DNA of 64,000 nt, taken from Adiantum capillus-veneris. Lineage: Eukaryota > Streptophyta > Polypodiopsida > Polypodiales > Pteridaceae. The notes under the pieces were generated by a model, which saw nothing but the letters and a program-made list of their open reading frames with translations, had not been told where the DNA came from and made no database searches. Both the position numbers and the translations under genes were made by a program. Every line of letters starts with the position of its first letter. Position 1 is the stretch's first letter. Of this stretch, positions 34,824-47,719 are shown piece by piece. The stretch covers positions 90,782,721 through 90,846,720 of the forward strand of contig CM043956.1 of NCBI GenBank assembly GCA_014529385.2, read 5' to 3'.

Positions 34824-37663
34824 TCCTTCCTTCTCCCTCTCTTCAGATCCCTGCATCTCCTCTTCTCTCTCATGCAGGGATCGCCTTGCAATTCTGCTTA
34901 TCTTGGGAGGTGTGCACACATGCTTTGAAGGTGGCCTCGTTACCTTCTTGGCGACGTTTGATGCAGGGCAAGGGATCTGCTTCACATTTTTGGACTTTTT
35001 GCCATCATCTCACATAATTGATTCCATAGCAAGGTTCTCCATCCTTCTTATGGGTGAAGAAAAGTCCATTGTTGCTACTCATTATGGTCTCGGGGTATCT
35101 CAGTATCAAGCATCGCTCTCCTGTCTTCAAAGCAATGCGTTCTTTTCCTAGACAAGAGTTCGCTTCTGTGTCAAGCACTGCAGCTTACATGCCGTGAAGA
35201 AGCTGCTGGCATGCAACACAAATACCATGTGAATGATGCTACCATGTTTCTACATACAATTGACCAGCCTGAGCTTATAATAAACTATGTTGTGTATGCC
35301 ACGATATTCTTTGTGTCCAACACTCTCTCTCTTGGGCCGGTCCTTTCCATTATCGACTAAAAACCATGGAGATTGTACTGGTTTGTAGGCATAGAATCTT
35401 GATTAAATCTCCATGTCTCTCTCCCAGTATGACCACCTACAGAGATGGACATTGACAAAGCTCTTTTGCGACAGACGCAATACTTTCTCAGCACCAATAG
35501 GCCGCTATCGGGCATCCTTGGGCAGTGACGACGACGACGACGGTAATGATTTCAGCTTGAAGATTTTAAATTTTTTTACTTTACTTCATTTTATTTTGTA
35601 TCCAGAGATTGTATTATATCCATAAAGATTGTCTGAGTTTGGTCCCATAGGACTTTGAAGACGTGTAATATAACATTTCATTTCATTTCGCTCTCTCTCT
35701 TTCCCCTCCCAATATCTCTACTTCCAATGGCAAACATTGACAAAGTTATTCAGCAATTAGTACAATACCTTCTCCAACAACATACTAGACAAGCTATTTA
35801 GAAACATACATGTCCATCTACGTCTAAACTCCACTTGTGCAGGTCACTCTCACCGTGCCCTGCAATGTCCACCACAAATCTCTCTTGCCAAACCAATACA
35901 TTGAGGGCTTACTGCAAAATGAATAGAAATCTAGGTATGTCCCTGGCATGCAAAAAAAAATCTTATTATTATATATATATATATATATATATATAAATTG
36001 GAAACATGATTGATATCAATAATAGCTCAGCTTGTGAGTAATAGTGGCTAACTTATATCATCGGGGCCGCTAACTTTGTCATGCTACTAGCAATCATATT
36101 GTATGCCCTTGAGACAGTCTCAAAACACGACACAACAATAGACTGAGTTGGTGTTTGCTTGTCAAGCGAGACTTTCTGGGTAATGCACACCTCACAATTA
36201 GCTCGTATAATTTCTTATATCAAGCAGCCCCATGTGGGGGAATACTCTCAACATATGTAAGTCAATGATGATGATGCTTAGCCACAATTGTCTTCAAAGA
36301 CTTTGGCCAGATTTCATCCTCTTCCAAGATGGAATCTCCCGAGGGTCCTTCTACTATCAAGATTAAAAAATACACTCAATGGAGTCCCTATATATCAATT
36401 GTTCATCCCATTATGTCGGGGTTTGTTTAGTTTATATCACCAATTTGATTTATCGTGGATTGAGAAATTGTTGATTGATTGTTTTCTATCTTCATTATTT
36501 TAAGATAAGACAGTTTATTTCTTGAAATCAAGCTGGTTCAAGTAAGGGTAATTTTGTAGGATTCTTTCTTACTTCAAAATATGCACATCGTAATCCACTT
36601 CTTCATGTTTATGTAAGACTCTAAGGGTCACATTAAGAAATGTCTAGGGTTTTACGATGAGATGAAAAGTTTTAAAACCATCACAAGACAATCTATTTTG
36701 TCATGCATTATCATTTCTTGATTTTCCAAACTATAATAGCATTGAATTTCATTAGATTTTTTTCTCTCTACCTTAGAAGACAATTCCTAGCATGAAACAA
36801 GTGCAATAAGAACAATAGTTCCAAACTACAATTGGTATGATTACTCTTGTATGTGTACAAGATAGATAAAACTTTGAAACAAGTCCCATATCTACTCATG
36901 ACTATTCCAAGTTCCCACCCATTCCCCATATTTATTATCCACTGTATTTCCTTTTTTCAGTGACATTAAGGTCAAATTACACAAGCAATGCTCTATATCA
37001 CATGATCTTCTCTGTGATTTCGTTCATCAATTCCGGTTGTCCAATATCAGGCATTCATAAGTGGGCCTTAAAATTATTGCACTTCTAAAATTCTAAAGAT
37101 TTTTTGGGATTTCTCCTCTTCGTATGGCTCATTGTGATATTTTACTAGTTGCTATACAGTAGCACTGCTCCACACCATCAACTTTATTTTGTTTACCACA
37201 ATTTTAAGGAAATAAAAGTAGTTGTCTTGATTGACCTTACTCAAATTATTATTATCATGATCTTCACTTGTTTTTGTTACATTTCTCTAACTCATTTAAG
37301 GATTCACAAAAACCTATGCAAACCATAATGCGAGGACGTTAGATAACAAATCTCTTTACTTTATTTTGCAAACTCATTTTTACAGCTTTTGTACTAATCT
37401 CCTAACCATATTTTATCCGATTTTATGATACCCTCTTACACTGCTATGGTCATGCCCTCTAATTGTATTGAAAGAAATTTTTGTTGAGATGATTTGTCAG
37501 TAACCTATGCAGCTACTCATGCGAGCTAAGGTGCTCTGGGATAGTGCACAACCATTTGTAAGTCCTTTGGTGATATATTGCACTATGATTTCGACAACGT
37601 AGTAAATATATTTTCTCCTTTATGTCTTGTCTAGTCCATTGGTCACATGCACACAGACTCGCT

Positions 37664-37858
37664 GATTTAGGCAGTGTGTCAATGCTTATCTTGGTGTAGA
37701 TTTGCCGATTTAGGCAGCACCACTTGTCATCTGTGCAAATCCGATTTATGCAGCACCACAACCAACTACAAATTTACGATTTTTAAACACTACCAAATGC
37801 AGATTCGTCGATTTAGGCAGCATGTCTTATTGGTGTAGATTTGCCAATTTAGGCAACA
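37664..37858 (+). repeat. cluster of five GATTTAGGCAGCA-like repeats
   Basis: Copies lie at 37664, 37707, 37743, 37810 and 37846. Two are preceded by the same GGTGTAGATTTGCC. Spacing is uneven (36-67 bases), so this is a decayed minisatellite or a repeated protein- or RNA-binding site near the end of the LARD interior. Confidence 0.65.
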
Positions 37859-38319
37859 CTGAGAACAGAATCATGCTATGGTGACTGGCAACCACTGTCC
37901 TTAGCATGCTTCTATTCCCGGGTTTCCAATGTGAAGGATATTTGGATTTACGCTGGGTATATGTTGCTAGATATTTGGATTTGGATTTGGAATGGGATAT
38001 CTGATGATTTTTTGTCGCAACATTTTTTGTGCAATTACACTTGAGATTGATGGGCATTGATTTATTGAATGATGAGTGTGACCAATGATATCCTGATTCA
38101 TCAAGGTATGACATATACTGCTTATTCTAGTGGTATGGGACAATAGAATAGGTAGTATGTGGATGAAGGCAAGCATAAACTATGTTATTTAATCTAAGAA
38201 TTTCTTTCTTTTATTATTACATGTTCCTAACACAGAATACTAATCACTATTTTTGAGAAGTATTGTTTGTATATTCTTATCTTTGCCATTGAGGACAGTT
38301 GGTTTCTAATAGAGAGGTA

Positions 38320-38803
38320 TGTTATGGAATTGATATTCTACTATTTATTGCAACTAACAAGTGGAAAAGGCTTGACCGATCTAGGCCTATGCGAATGGAT
38401 ATGTATATTCTCTACATTTTATTATTCAAGTGCTCTTTTATGAGCTTTGGCCATTTATGACCGACCGGCCAGTTTGTACTCATTTTTGGGCATTCAAGAA
38501 ATCTATAAATAAATACGTGCAAGAGGGAAATGCTCACTCTTGCACGGGGGAGATTGCACCCAGTGTCTGTGCTATTCTTCCCTCCTCTCCTCTCTTCTCT
38601 CTTGCCGTGCTGGCGTAGCACTCCTCTCTAGGAGGTGCGTTCACACGTGCTCTCTTGCTCTCTTCCGCTCTCTGCCTCCCTCTCTATTCTCCTATATTGT
38701 CGATTACGTGCTCGTGGATGTACCAGGTATGTCGTTTGGTCTATTTTATGGCTTGCAGTGTGCTATTTTGGGTATTTTGCAGGGCAGCCAGGCTTTCAGC
38801 TAC

Positions 38804-38804
<1 letters not shown>
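38320..38804 (+). repeat. 3' LTR of LARD-like element
   Basis: It is the direct partner of 32740-33229, preceded by the purine-rich AGAGAGGTA. It ends near GCTACA, followed by AAAC and a long TG repeat. Confidence 0.82.

Positions 38805-38808
<4 letters not shown>

Positions 38809-38893
<85 letters not shown>
38809..38893 (+). repeat. (TG)n microsatellite, ~85 bp
   Basis: A pure TG run directly beyond the 3' LTR. A GT-rich run also abuts the 5' LTR, so the element probably landed within one microsatellite. Confidence 0.97.
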
Positions 38894-38897
<4 letters not shown>

Positions 38898-40929
38898 GTT
38901 CAATCTTAGATAATAAGACATAATTGAACTTTTACATTCAAAAGACAACTGGCAATGGAACACGGAATAGATAAGTACAAAAACAATTCAATATTAGAAT
39001 CATTTAAGCACAATGTTTGTAGGAAAGAGATCCTCTTTTAGTATGCAGATAGTAAAAGAACTTCCCAAATCATAAGTGAGTGTTCCATTCGGTGTAGGAC
39101 GGCTTGTCAAAGTCAAAAAAACCTTCCAAGATAAGATAGAGTCCTTACTTGCATCCATCCAAACAAGACAACAATTCAGTTAGCCTTGGATGTGTTTGAC
39201 AGGAATCAATGGACTATACCAGTTGTTATCCATGTCCATCTTACAAACTTTTTTTAACCTTCATAAGCTAAGTCCAAGAAATTGTGATTTCTCTAATTTT
39301 TAAAGATTCCCAAAGAATTTAATAAAAGAGTATCATTTTGATTAGAGTATCATTTTGATTAGAAGGCCATCACCCCTTCTAATCCAAGTGTCAAAATCCC
39401 CCCTTCCTTTATTTTCAACAGTTTTTATCAGTTATGAAAGCTCCATCAAATGAAGTTTTTTTAGATTATCCATTTACAGTTTTTATAAAAAGATAAGTAT
39501 ATTAAGGTTTGTTTTTAGGTTAGAAGCCTATCACAGTGAAGTGGATTCCAAACCATACATCTTTAACCATATACATCTCCTTAAGCATCCCAAGTAACAA
39601 GGAGAGCTGCTAAAAAATCCAAGCCATACTCCATACCTTGAAGTTTTAAAAAAACAGGTTTAAACTACATTTAAAGTGCTAGATCCATAATAATATTTAA
39701 AGCTAACATATGAGCAACATCCTTTTGTGTATATGCAACAAATACCTAATTTGTATATCCCATCCTTTCTAAAAAACCATGAACGACAAGGATGCGTAGC
39801 CTAGAAACTTAAAAGAAGCAGAACCTTCCAATACCCATAGGGTGAATTTCTTATTTTTTGAATTTTCACAACAAGATGCAAAAGCAAAAATCAAAAAATT
39901 GGCCCGAGTTAGGAATCAATCACGAAGAGTATTAACCCAATGCCTTTTTGGTAGTTTTCCTTACCAAGGTGAAGCCAACGTAATAACCCTATTTCTATCA
40001 TTTTTTTACATAAAAAAAACCAGCCACCAAATCGCAGATACCAGAACCTCATAGTGTTAAGCCCTCATCGAGAATAATATGCAACGAGAAATCACCAACG
40101 AAAAGTATGATATGCAAAAAGCCTTTCATTAGATAGTAACCGCCATATTGCCATAGCCACTGAATTATGTTAAGATGGACCATTACGACCGTTTAGTATA
40201 AGCCAAGTACCAACATTGTGACAGTAATCAATTCGGCAAAACCAACAATAAGCTATTGTGCAGAGGTTAGAGCACCACACACCCCCTCTTTTTCTCAATC
40301 ATAAAAAATAATGACCAATTACAGAGTCATAGTTAATCAATCAGGGCACCAAACCCCACCATCTTGCAAACAGAGATTAGTAAGCAAGACAAGAAAATAA
40401 CCCAAATTGTACTGGTTACCAGGGCAGAAAAAAGCACCCCTAACAGTGTCCATATGCAATGACCACCGGCTATAGGGTGGAATTTCTAAAAACCATACGC
40501 AGTAATTTTAATGCACCATTTGGTAATCATACAACGCCGAAAAACCCCATGCCTGGTTTTATAAAGATTGCAGGAGGTGACCACCAATATTTTCAACAAA
40601 ACATCCTCCTTACAGAATGTTAACCCATGCAAAAAGAGACCTAAGTATGCAATAAGTAAAGCAAGAAATAGCAAACCGACCTGAGTAACTTCAGTAGAGA
40701 GCTCCATGCTTTGTATCATAAATACAGTAATTATTTTTAAGCAATCAAGCAGAGAACAACCAAAACTAAGTGAGGGGCAGAGATGCGCCCTCACCTTTGA
40801 ATAGAGCAGGGAGGGAGGTTGCCATAACTCCAAATCGCGCAGATATCCAGGCATTTAGGGGGATCTCTAGTAGAGGAAATGAAGCCGCCTGCGCGATGTC
40901 CTGAGGAGGTAGCCAGAGTATTCACGACA
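38894..40929. other. unassigned AT-rich stretch
   Basis: No gene is visible. An 18-base tandem duplication (AGAGTATCATTTTGATT unit) lies at about 39325-39360. The part at 39149-39240 resembles 31483-31583. Minus-strand ORF 40486-40854 has a hydrophobic middle but no recognisable family and is not supported as a gene. Confidence 0.4.
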
Positions 40930-41770
40930 AGGTTTCACCCAAGGTAAAAAATACTCAAGTGTTGCGACGTGGATTGCAAATCAAAGCTCTAGAGGGCAAG
41001 TTATGGCAGTCAAAAAAGAAAATCGAGGGTCAGTTATGGGCCAAGTTGACCGCATTGGAGGACGTGCCATCTGGTGTTGTTTTGAGCGACCAGGTTCTAG
41101 AGGGTAGTATGCATCATGGAAGGTCAGCAAGAACTAACAACACATCAATCAGGTATTTGACAAGCAAGTATTGTAAGCCAGTGTCGAGCAGATGGATACA
41201 GGTGTTTTCTTCAAGTTTTTAGATGCATCATTCGAGGCCGTGGCGAAGGGAAAACCTGATGGGGTTTGCATAAATTGAAGTCCACACTGTGGAGTTTTGC
41301 CTGGTTTTAGTGGCTTGGAAATTGGAGCAATAGGCAGTAAATAGCAAAGCTTTGAAACAGGGAAGAAAAAAATGTTTTTTTAAAGAATTTAAGAGTTTAT
41401 AAGGACTTTTGAGAGCTTCAGAGGCTCAGCCGCTCTAATTATTCCACGTGACCATCGAATGGCCCCACATGAAGTGACAATAGTACAAAGTGCAGGCTAT
41501 ATAACCCAAAGGCGTGCTCATTAGGAATATCACAAGAGGGAGAGGGAGCTCCTTCCATGGCTAGTTATGGCGCATGGTTGAGCGGCGCCTCTAGTGTTGC
41601 GCGTGGTAGAGAAAATGACGATTTTGGCCAAGGATAATCACGCGTAGCAGAGCCCACTAGCGGCGTGGAAGTTGTTGATGTGGCATCTTGGGTAGTGGTT
41701 GATCCCACGAGCGACCTTCAAGGTCCAAGTTTTTTGAGGAATAAAGCACGCCCTCCCCCACTAGCGAGGT
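40930..41770 (+). repeat. diverged LTR related to the LTR of element B (solo or truncated)
   Basis: Landmarks occur in the same order as in the B LTR: AGGGCAAGTTATGGCAG (B: ATAGCAAGTTATGGCCA), CCACATG near 41465, GGCTATATAACCC (TATA), GGAATATCACAAGAGGGAG, GCGGCGCCTCTAGTGTTGCGCG, GATGTGGCATC, and AGGTCCAAGTTTTTTGAGG. No internal region of the same element follows it on the plus strand, so it is a solo LTR or fragment. Exact ends were not determined. Confidence 0.6.
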
Positions 41771-41807
41771 CACCTAGTGCTCGGGGGGAGGGCACAAGGG
41801 GGGGTGT

Positions 41808-42191
41808 TCATGTGTAAGGGTGTGAGAGAGTTCCATTTCGATCCATGTACATTTTTCCTTGTTTGTTTGCCCTAACCTCTTCTTCGAACTCAATTCCATG
41901 ATCATCAATGCGAATAGCATATTCTTCGTTAGGATCCAAGTAAACCTGGGCTCCATGACGATTAGTATTGTAAAAAGAGAGTATATGCTTATAGCGCATA
42001 GTTGTTCCGGTTTTCGAGTGAGTCGAGTAAGAAGACATTTTGGATGTTGAATCTGAAAAAGTGTCCGAGACTTCTTCAGGAATTGTGTGCAAGGAGTTGC
42101 CTTGATGTATGCTTTCTTCAGTGGATACTCTACTGGTGTTTTCTCTGAATAGGCCTTGATTTCCTATTACACGACCAGATCTAAGGTTCAT
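41808..42191 (-). CDS. hypothetical protein fragment beginning MNLRSGRV
   Basis: This minus-strand frame of 127 codons starts MNLRSGRVIGNQG, a style of opening common in plant retroelement gag proteins. It continues as a Ser/Thr-rich and then acidic sequence without a recognised domain. It ends near a G-rich tract beside the diverged LTR. It may be a gag N-terminus of an element read towards the left, but no capsid domain is present. Confidence 0.35.
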   Translation of the reverse strand: MNLRSGRVIGNQGLFRENTSRVSTEESIHQGNSLHTIPEEVSDTFSDSTSKMSSYSTHSKTGTTMRYKHILSFYNTNRHGAQVYLDPNEEYAIRIDDHGIEFEEEVRANKQGKMYMDRNGTLSHPYT

Positions 42192-42764
42192 ATAGACTTA
42201 TGAAGCCTTGGATTGAGTACTACCTTAGATTGACTTGTCGTCAATTTTCACTTGATTCAATTGCAACTTTCTGTCAAGCCACTGAGTCCTCGTCTGCAAC
42301 TTGATTCCTATACAAAATTAATCAAATTAGCTATTTTTCTATAAGGACAGTAGAGCTCTTGAGAACTCCAGTGATTGGTCTCTGTATTTCACTTCAATTT
42401 GTGCTATAGGAGTCAAAATTTTGACTTTCAGATTCAGCTTAGCAAAATCAAAGGTCTAATCTGCAACCTGTAATAACTGAGTGTATCTGCACCAATTTTG
42501 ATCCGATTGAACCCAAAAATTTCTCTGTGGCCTTATATTATGTTGGTCTGACACTATATAAGCCCAAGATAGCAGAAGGAAATAATCGTGATTATTTACT
42601 TTTGTCACTTTTTTGCACTTTTTGGATTGGTTTGGCAAGTATACAACTTTTTAAAGCTCTTGGGCAAGTTTCAACAAGTTTGGACAAAATTTGATCAAGT
42701 TTACCCACTGTTCCGTGTCCGCAGACTCTGATTTTGAGAATCTCGCTTAAGTGTGAGCTAAGAT

Positions 42765-43155
42765 GATGATGAACCATAAGGCAACAACAAAATATGACCA
42801 GCAAAATTGAGCAAACTTGATCCAAACCACGACTCAAGTTGACCATAACCATAGGTTGATAAGCCTCAAGCAAGATTGAATAAGACCACAAGACAACGAA
42901 CTGTACTTGACCATATGAAACCATTGTTGTGAACAGGCCATAAAAAAATGAACCGTACTTGACCATAACCCAAGTCATACAACAAGAACCAGCATGCGAT
43001 GGATGCACCACATATGAGACAAATGATAAGAGGGCAACACAAACCATTGAGCGGACGATGATGAACCATAAGATGACGGCAAAACAATGGCCAACAAAAT
43101 TGACTGTACTTGATCCAAACCATGACCCAAATTGAATGTAACCATAGATCGACAA
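42765..43155. repeat. diverged direct repeat, units of ~100 bp
   Basis: GATGATGAACCATAAG opens both 42765-42860 and 43056-43155. Both continue with a CAAAATTGA...CTTGATCCAAACCA block. A shorter relative (ATGAACCGTACTTGACC) lies between at 42948. The whole region 42580-43450 is rich in such GACCATAACC-like words and looks like an old satellite. Confidence 0.6.
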
Positions 43156-43539
43156 AAAAACACTATAATAAACAATGACATGTTTAAGTAGACAATGACA
43201 ACCATATTTTAGTAGAAAATGATAATCATTGTAACCTTAAATTAGTTAATGGGTATGGATTTAATGTAGAATCAAGTTTTGTGTGAGTAGACACGGGCAA
43301 GGACAAACTGCAATAGGTGAAGACAACCAGTTTCAAGTAAACAATGACAATATTCATAACCTTAGGCTTAGTAAATGGGCATGGGTTTTAGTAAACTCAA
43401 GCTATATGTGGGTAGAGATGGATGAGATAGTATGCGATAGGAGAAGGTTTCCACATTTGAGTGCACAATAGTAGAAAATTACAAGTAGACAAGGGAAACC
43501 ACCAGATCATGAGTAAACAAGCGTGTGTTTGGCAACTGT

Positions 43540-43680
43540 GAGAAGTAAACAGATCCTTGTCCCAAATAAAAAACCAACACCTGTTTACTTCGAGAAGTAA
43601 ACAGATCCTTGTCCCAAATAAAAACCAACACCTGTTTACTTCGAGAAGTAAACAGATCCTTGTCCCAAATAAAAAACCAG
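43540..43680 (+). repeat. tandem repeat, ~52 bp x 3, with internal palindrome
   Basis: Copies start at 43540, 43592 and 43643. The junction of each pair forms TGTTTACTTC-GA-GAAGTAAACA (43582-43603 and 43633-43654), a 10-bp perfect stem with a 2-base centre. The units are nearly identical, so the amplification is recent compared with the surroundings. Confidence 0.93.
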
Positions 43681-43689
43681 GACCTTGTG

Positions 43690-46080
43690 TAACTTGGGAT
43701 TAGACAACATAAGCAAAGCAATCCATGATGGACTTTACACCTTGCTCTTTAAGTAAAAGCAAACAATAACTACATCACAACAACTCTTTAAGTAAAAACA
43801 AACATTGACTGCTTCACATATTTACTTTGAGTAACCACATTTTATAGAAGGGTGAGAGTTGGTGATGTTACATTGCACTGAGTATAATTAGGGTGCGAAG
43901 ACCATGATTGACTACACCAAAATGACACAAGGTATTCAAAATGTGTAGTAGGCAAGTGGATTCATATACATTCGAGAAAATATACATACATAATACGCCG
44001 AGGGTGAGGCAACACTGTGCTGATATTTCTAATTATCCAAACTTACACAAAATATCATGGTAATTGCTATACCCAAAGCCAAAGAAGCCAAAACATTATA
44101 TCATCGTGTCAAGCCTAATACACTAGCATGTAAAAAACATAGTAGTTGGCATCTGACCTTCATGCTTTAGCCAAAAAACATGGCACAACATACATCATCC
44201 AAACCAACCAAGATGGAGATTCACATTTTTTCTAGACTCTATGTGCATCAATCATACAATTTCCTCTTGATGTCGAAAACACCGTTGTTCTTCAACCAAT
44301 TTCCTTGTGAGTCGATTCCTACTTGGCCTCCCTATGAGACCTCCCAAAATTAGGTTATTGCAAAACAAAGAAGATTCAATTAGATTACATGGCCCAAAGT
44401 CAAACCACAAGAAGGACCAAATCTAGCACGCACGGTGTTTGACTATACCTAAAAAAATTGATCACATAAAACCCACAATTGGTGCCATTCAACCATTGTG
44501 GAACATTGATAACCTTGAGCTCAAGCATTGAAACACCCATGGTCAAGGCGCCCTAGATATTAGCATCATGCATCACTTGTTCAAGGCTTTGTAGTCCACT
44601 ACAAAACATCCATGTGAAACCATTAAGAGAGAGTTCCCAATACACAAGTGAAAAGGTGAGCATAAACAACCAGAATGAATGCGAAGATTATTGTGCACTC
44701 TCTCAAGACACTCAAACGGTGCATAATGCCTAGAGAGTCAAAGTATAGAAGGTAACTCTTCTTTCCCAGTTAGTCAAAGAAGCATCTCACCCCTATTTAC
44801 GTAGAGGGCAAACAAGGACCAATGGCTAGAATGGTTAGTTGCACTACTTTACAGTTGGAAAAATATATAGAAAGAACATGCTAGAGTACACAAATACCTA
44901 CACACACAATTGGACACAGGCAAAAGACCAGCTCACTTATGTCAATGCCCACAACTTGTTGTGCGAGAAATTGGTCGAGAACATTGGTGTCCATGGTTTA
45001 GAGAATCGACACCAATAGGTGCAATGTAGACTTCAATTCATCACAGAAACCCTTACATAGGCACGGGCACCAAAGCATGGCCAACTCGCTAAACATAACA
45101 CAATCCAAAGCTTAACTTTACAAAGAAAACCATGGGGGCGAGCCCTCATTGGCTCCCTTCTTCACCACTAGCTTCACAAGGCTTCCGGATTTGTAGGCAC
45201 ACTCCTTCGCAGGAATGAGATTCAAAAAACTCCTCTTGGTTTCTCCAAAAAGGACCCACTGGTCGGCCAAAAAGATTGCCAAGAGACCTTTTGAAATGAG
45301 CCAAAAAAGGTACTTTTATTGAGCCCCCCATCAACTCGAGCTCAATTGGATGCTTCATTTAGAAACTTGGCAAGCTCTGACATTCCTTACTCTCTCTTGA
45401 TGCCTCACTTCATCATGAGGGGGGCACTAGCATTAGTGATAGTGCCTTATGTCCCATTGACCTCAAAAATATTATCGGCTAATATTTTTGAGCTTCCCAA
45501 GCTTGCCAATCAATGCCACCAAAGTTGGACAAAAATCACCGAACATTCGTCTTCCAGCAACTGCACCCAATCTCGAAAATGGCATATCTTGTCTCTTGGA
45601 AACCCGATCCTTGATCCGTCAACTCTTGCTAATTCCACATGATGCACACTACACTCTAGAACCTAGTTGAGCCAACTTCCAAAAAAAAACCAAGCACATC
45701 ATCACTCTCTTCGAACGTGCCATCACTCACATTGAACATACCTGGCTCTCCATCCCAACCATGTAAAACAAGATCCTCTTCAAGCAAATCATGTACCTGC
45801 TCGGCTGCCCACTGCACAACTACTTTTACCAACATACCTTTTAACGACCACACACAAAACTCCCTAGAAAGCTTGGACACCACCTGGGAATATGCACTAT
45901 CTATCATGGAGAGAATTTGTAGCACTGGAAGCTTCTCTATCATTGGCTCCATGCTTGCCTTCTCACCTACAATGTACTCAATTCCAACATCATCAAGCCC
46001 TTCCTTGCTAGCCGACCATTCAAGTTTAATTAGCACCACCTGCTTATCAACTTCAATTACCTACTCTTCAAACCCTTAGA
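43690..46080. other. unassigned stretch with one minus-strand ORF
   Basis: No gene is firmly supported. The minus-strand frame 45656-46039 (127 codons, VLIKLEWSASKEGLDD near its start, acidic) and the weaker 45146-45358 could be pieces of one decayed protein. They lie downstream of the antisense LINE RT fragment, in the same orientation. I do not recognise them. Confidence 0.35.
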
Positions 46081-47700
46081 GGAGAGGTGCTTATTTCCTT
46101 TATAGAAAGTGATATCCAAGGTTTGTTTTTTGCATATAAAACATTTGAGTATATCTCTTGATGAGAAAATCTTTATTAAGCAATTGCAGTAAGAGATCTG
46201 AGTATCCATTTGGAGGCCAACTTTGTGTTCATCGTCTATATACTTCGTACCTAGACCTCCATTGCATTTTGGAAGACATCATATGACTCAATTTACATTA
46301 GGGATCTTTGAGTGATGTATATCTCTTCCCCAAAGGAACCTTCTCAGCAATATAATTACCTTGTTAAGCTAATACTTGACAAGTTTCCAATATGAGGGGA
46401 AGATTATTAGAACTGAAAGTAGATAATTAATTAACACAAGCACTCTAGGAGATAACGAGGGTTGATAGTGTTGCCAAGGAGACATTTTCTCCTAAACTTG
46501 TCCAACACCCACTCCCACCTCTAAGCAAGAGAAACCTTGAAGCCCATTGAAATTCCAAGTAGGTTTAAGACATGTCCAACTAGAATCTGACTACACCCAA
46601 TCTCTTGCAAAAATTTTGAAGCTTCACCATTAACAATTTTTATAACTTTTTCCCTAATGATTTATAACTGACCCACTTGCCTGGTGCTTAGACACACCCA
46701 AAAAATTTCCTGTTGAATCTTCATCATTTAAGAAGTTGGTGTCATCTATAAACTATTGTAATAATAGATTCGTATTTGCACACGAGATTTGAATCCCTTT
46801 GATGACTCTAGCTTGTAGACAATCGTGAACTACCCATCCATTGTATCTAAATCTATGGCATACAAGAGGGGAGCCAAGGGATGAGCTTGTCTTATGGATC
46901 TTCTCAAAAGAATGGAATAAAAAATTTCACCATTAATGGATACTTTTGCATATGCATTACCAAATAGAATATAAACTCGATCAACATTTTTTCAAGGCCC
47001 ATATCATGTAGTGACTATAGGATAATATCCCATTCCATTCTATCTTGAAGAAAACAAAGTCATGGCCTATGTAATTATCATGCTCCATGCCTTCCCAAAG
47101 AGTATTCATGACATACAAAATGTATCTACCTCTAATGAAACCTTTCTGTTCGTTGAAAATAATAGTTTCTATCAAGGAGCTGTTGTTCTCCTAGCTAGGA
47201 AAATCTTGAAAAATTGAACGTAGGTAAGTTGTGGGTTGCCAATTTGCAAGATTCTCCTTGCCTTTCTTGTGGGTAATCTCAATGATACCAGTGTTTATAT
47301 TGGTAGGAAGAGCTCCTAGTCTAGTAGTTTCTTGCCAAACAAGTAAAATGTAGGGCACCAAGAAATCATCATACTCCAAAAAAATCATTAGGTAAGCCAT
47401 CTAGCCTAGGAGATCTCCTTGGATTGAGTTTTCTTATGGTTTCTCTTACCTACCCTTCATAGATAGCTTGATCAAGGATCTATACTATATTTGAAGCAAC
47501 ACTCTAAAAATTCTAGTCTGAGCAATTTTAGCTCTTGCATTGAGGCTATCCTTATCTCTTTAAGGGGAACACAAAAACATAAGCAAAGATCTCATGAGTA
47601 ATACCAAGGTTCTTCTTGTTATTTTTTGCAATAGCATTATTTACCCCTTGAGAAAAGGCACATACTCCATGATTTTTTTCTTCTTGAGAAGGTCAAACCC
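46080..47700 (-). mobile_element. LINE fragment with reverse transcriptase (antisense)
   Basis: The minus-strand translation reads LPTNINTGIIEITHKKGKEN followed by LANWQPTTYL near 47,250-47,320 (the plant LINE RT opening, where LANWRPI is usual). Next come EQKGFIRGRYI near 47,130, IRQAHPLAPLLYAIDL near 46,870 (RT block with Q-x-x-P-L-x-P-L-L) and a decayed DDT near 46,745 in place of the A-D-D box. Several stops and frameshifts occur. This fragment keeps the RT core that the LINE at 28417-30960 has lost. Its 3' zinc region was not found. Confidence 0.75.
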
Positions 47701-47719
47701 TAGCCCAAGCAAATGCACT

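Noticed and set aside
34747-35151. 134-codon ORF over the poly(C) run in the LARD interior
   Set aside because: Its start is a Pro-rich translation of the C run and the remainder has no recognised domain or second copy to compare.
38540-38923. Val-Cys repeat ORFs over the (TG)n run
   Set aside because: Pure microsatellite translation that joins LTR sequence to a TG repeat.
41839-41850. Extra copy of the 20-bp palindrome (CGATCCATGTAC)
   Set aside because: Only the right half is present and the left side does not match; probably chance.
43540-43680. Possible CRISPR-like array
   Set aside because: The three units are tandem with no unique spacers between them, and the context is plant transposon DNA.
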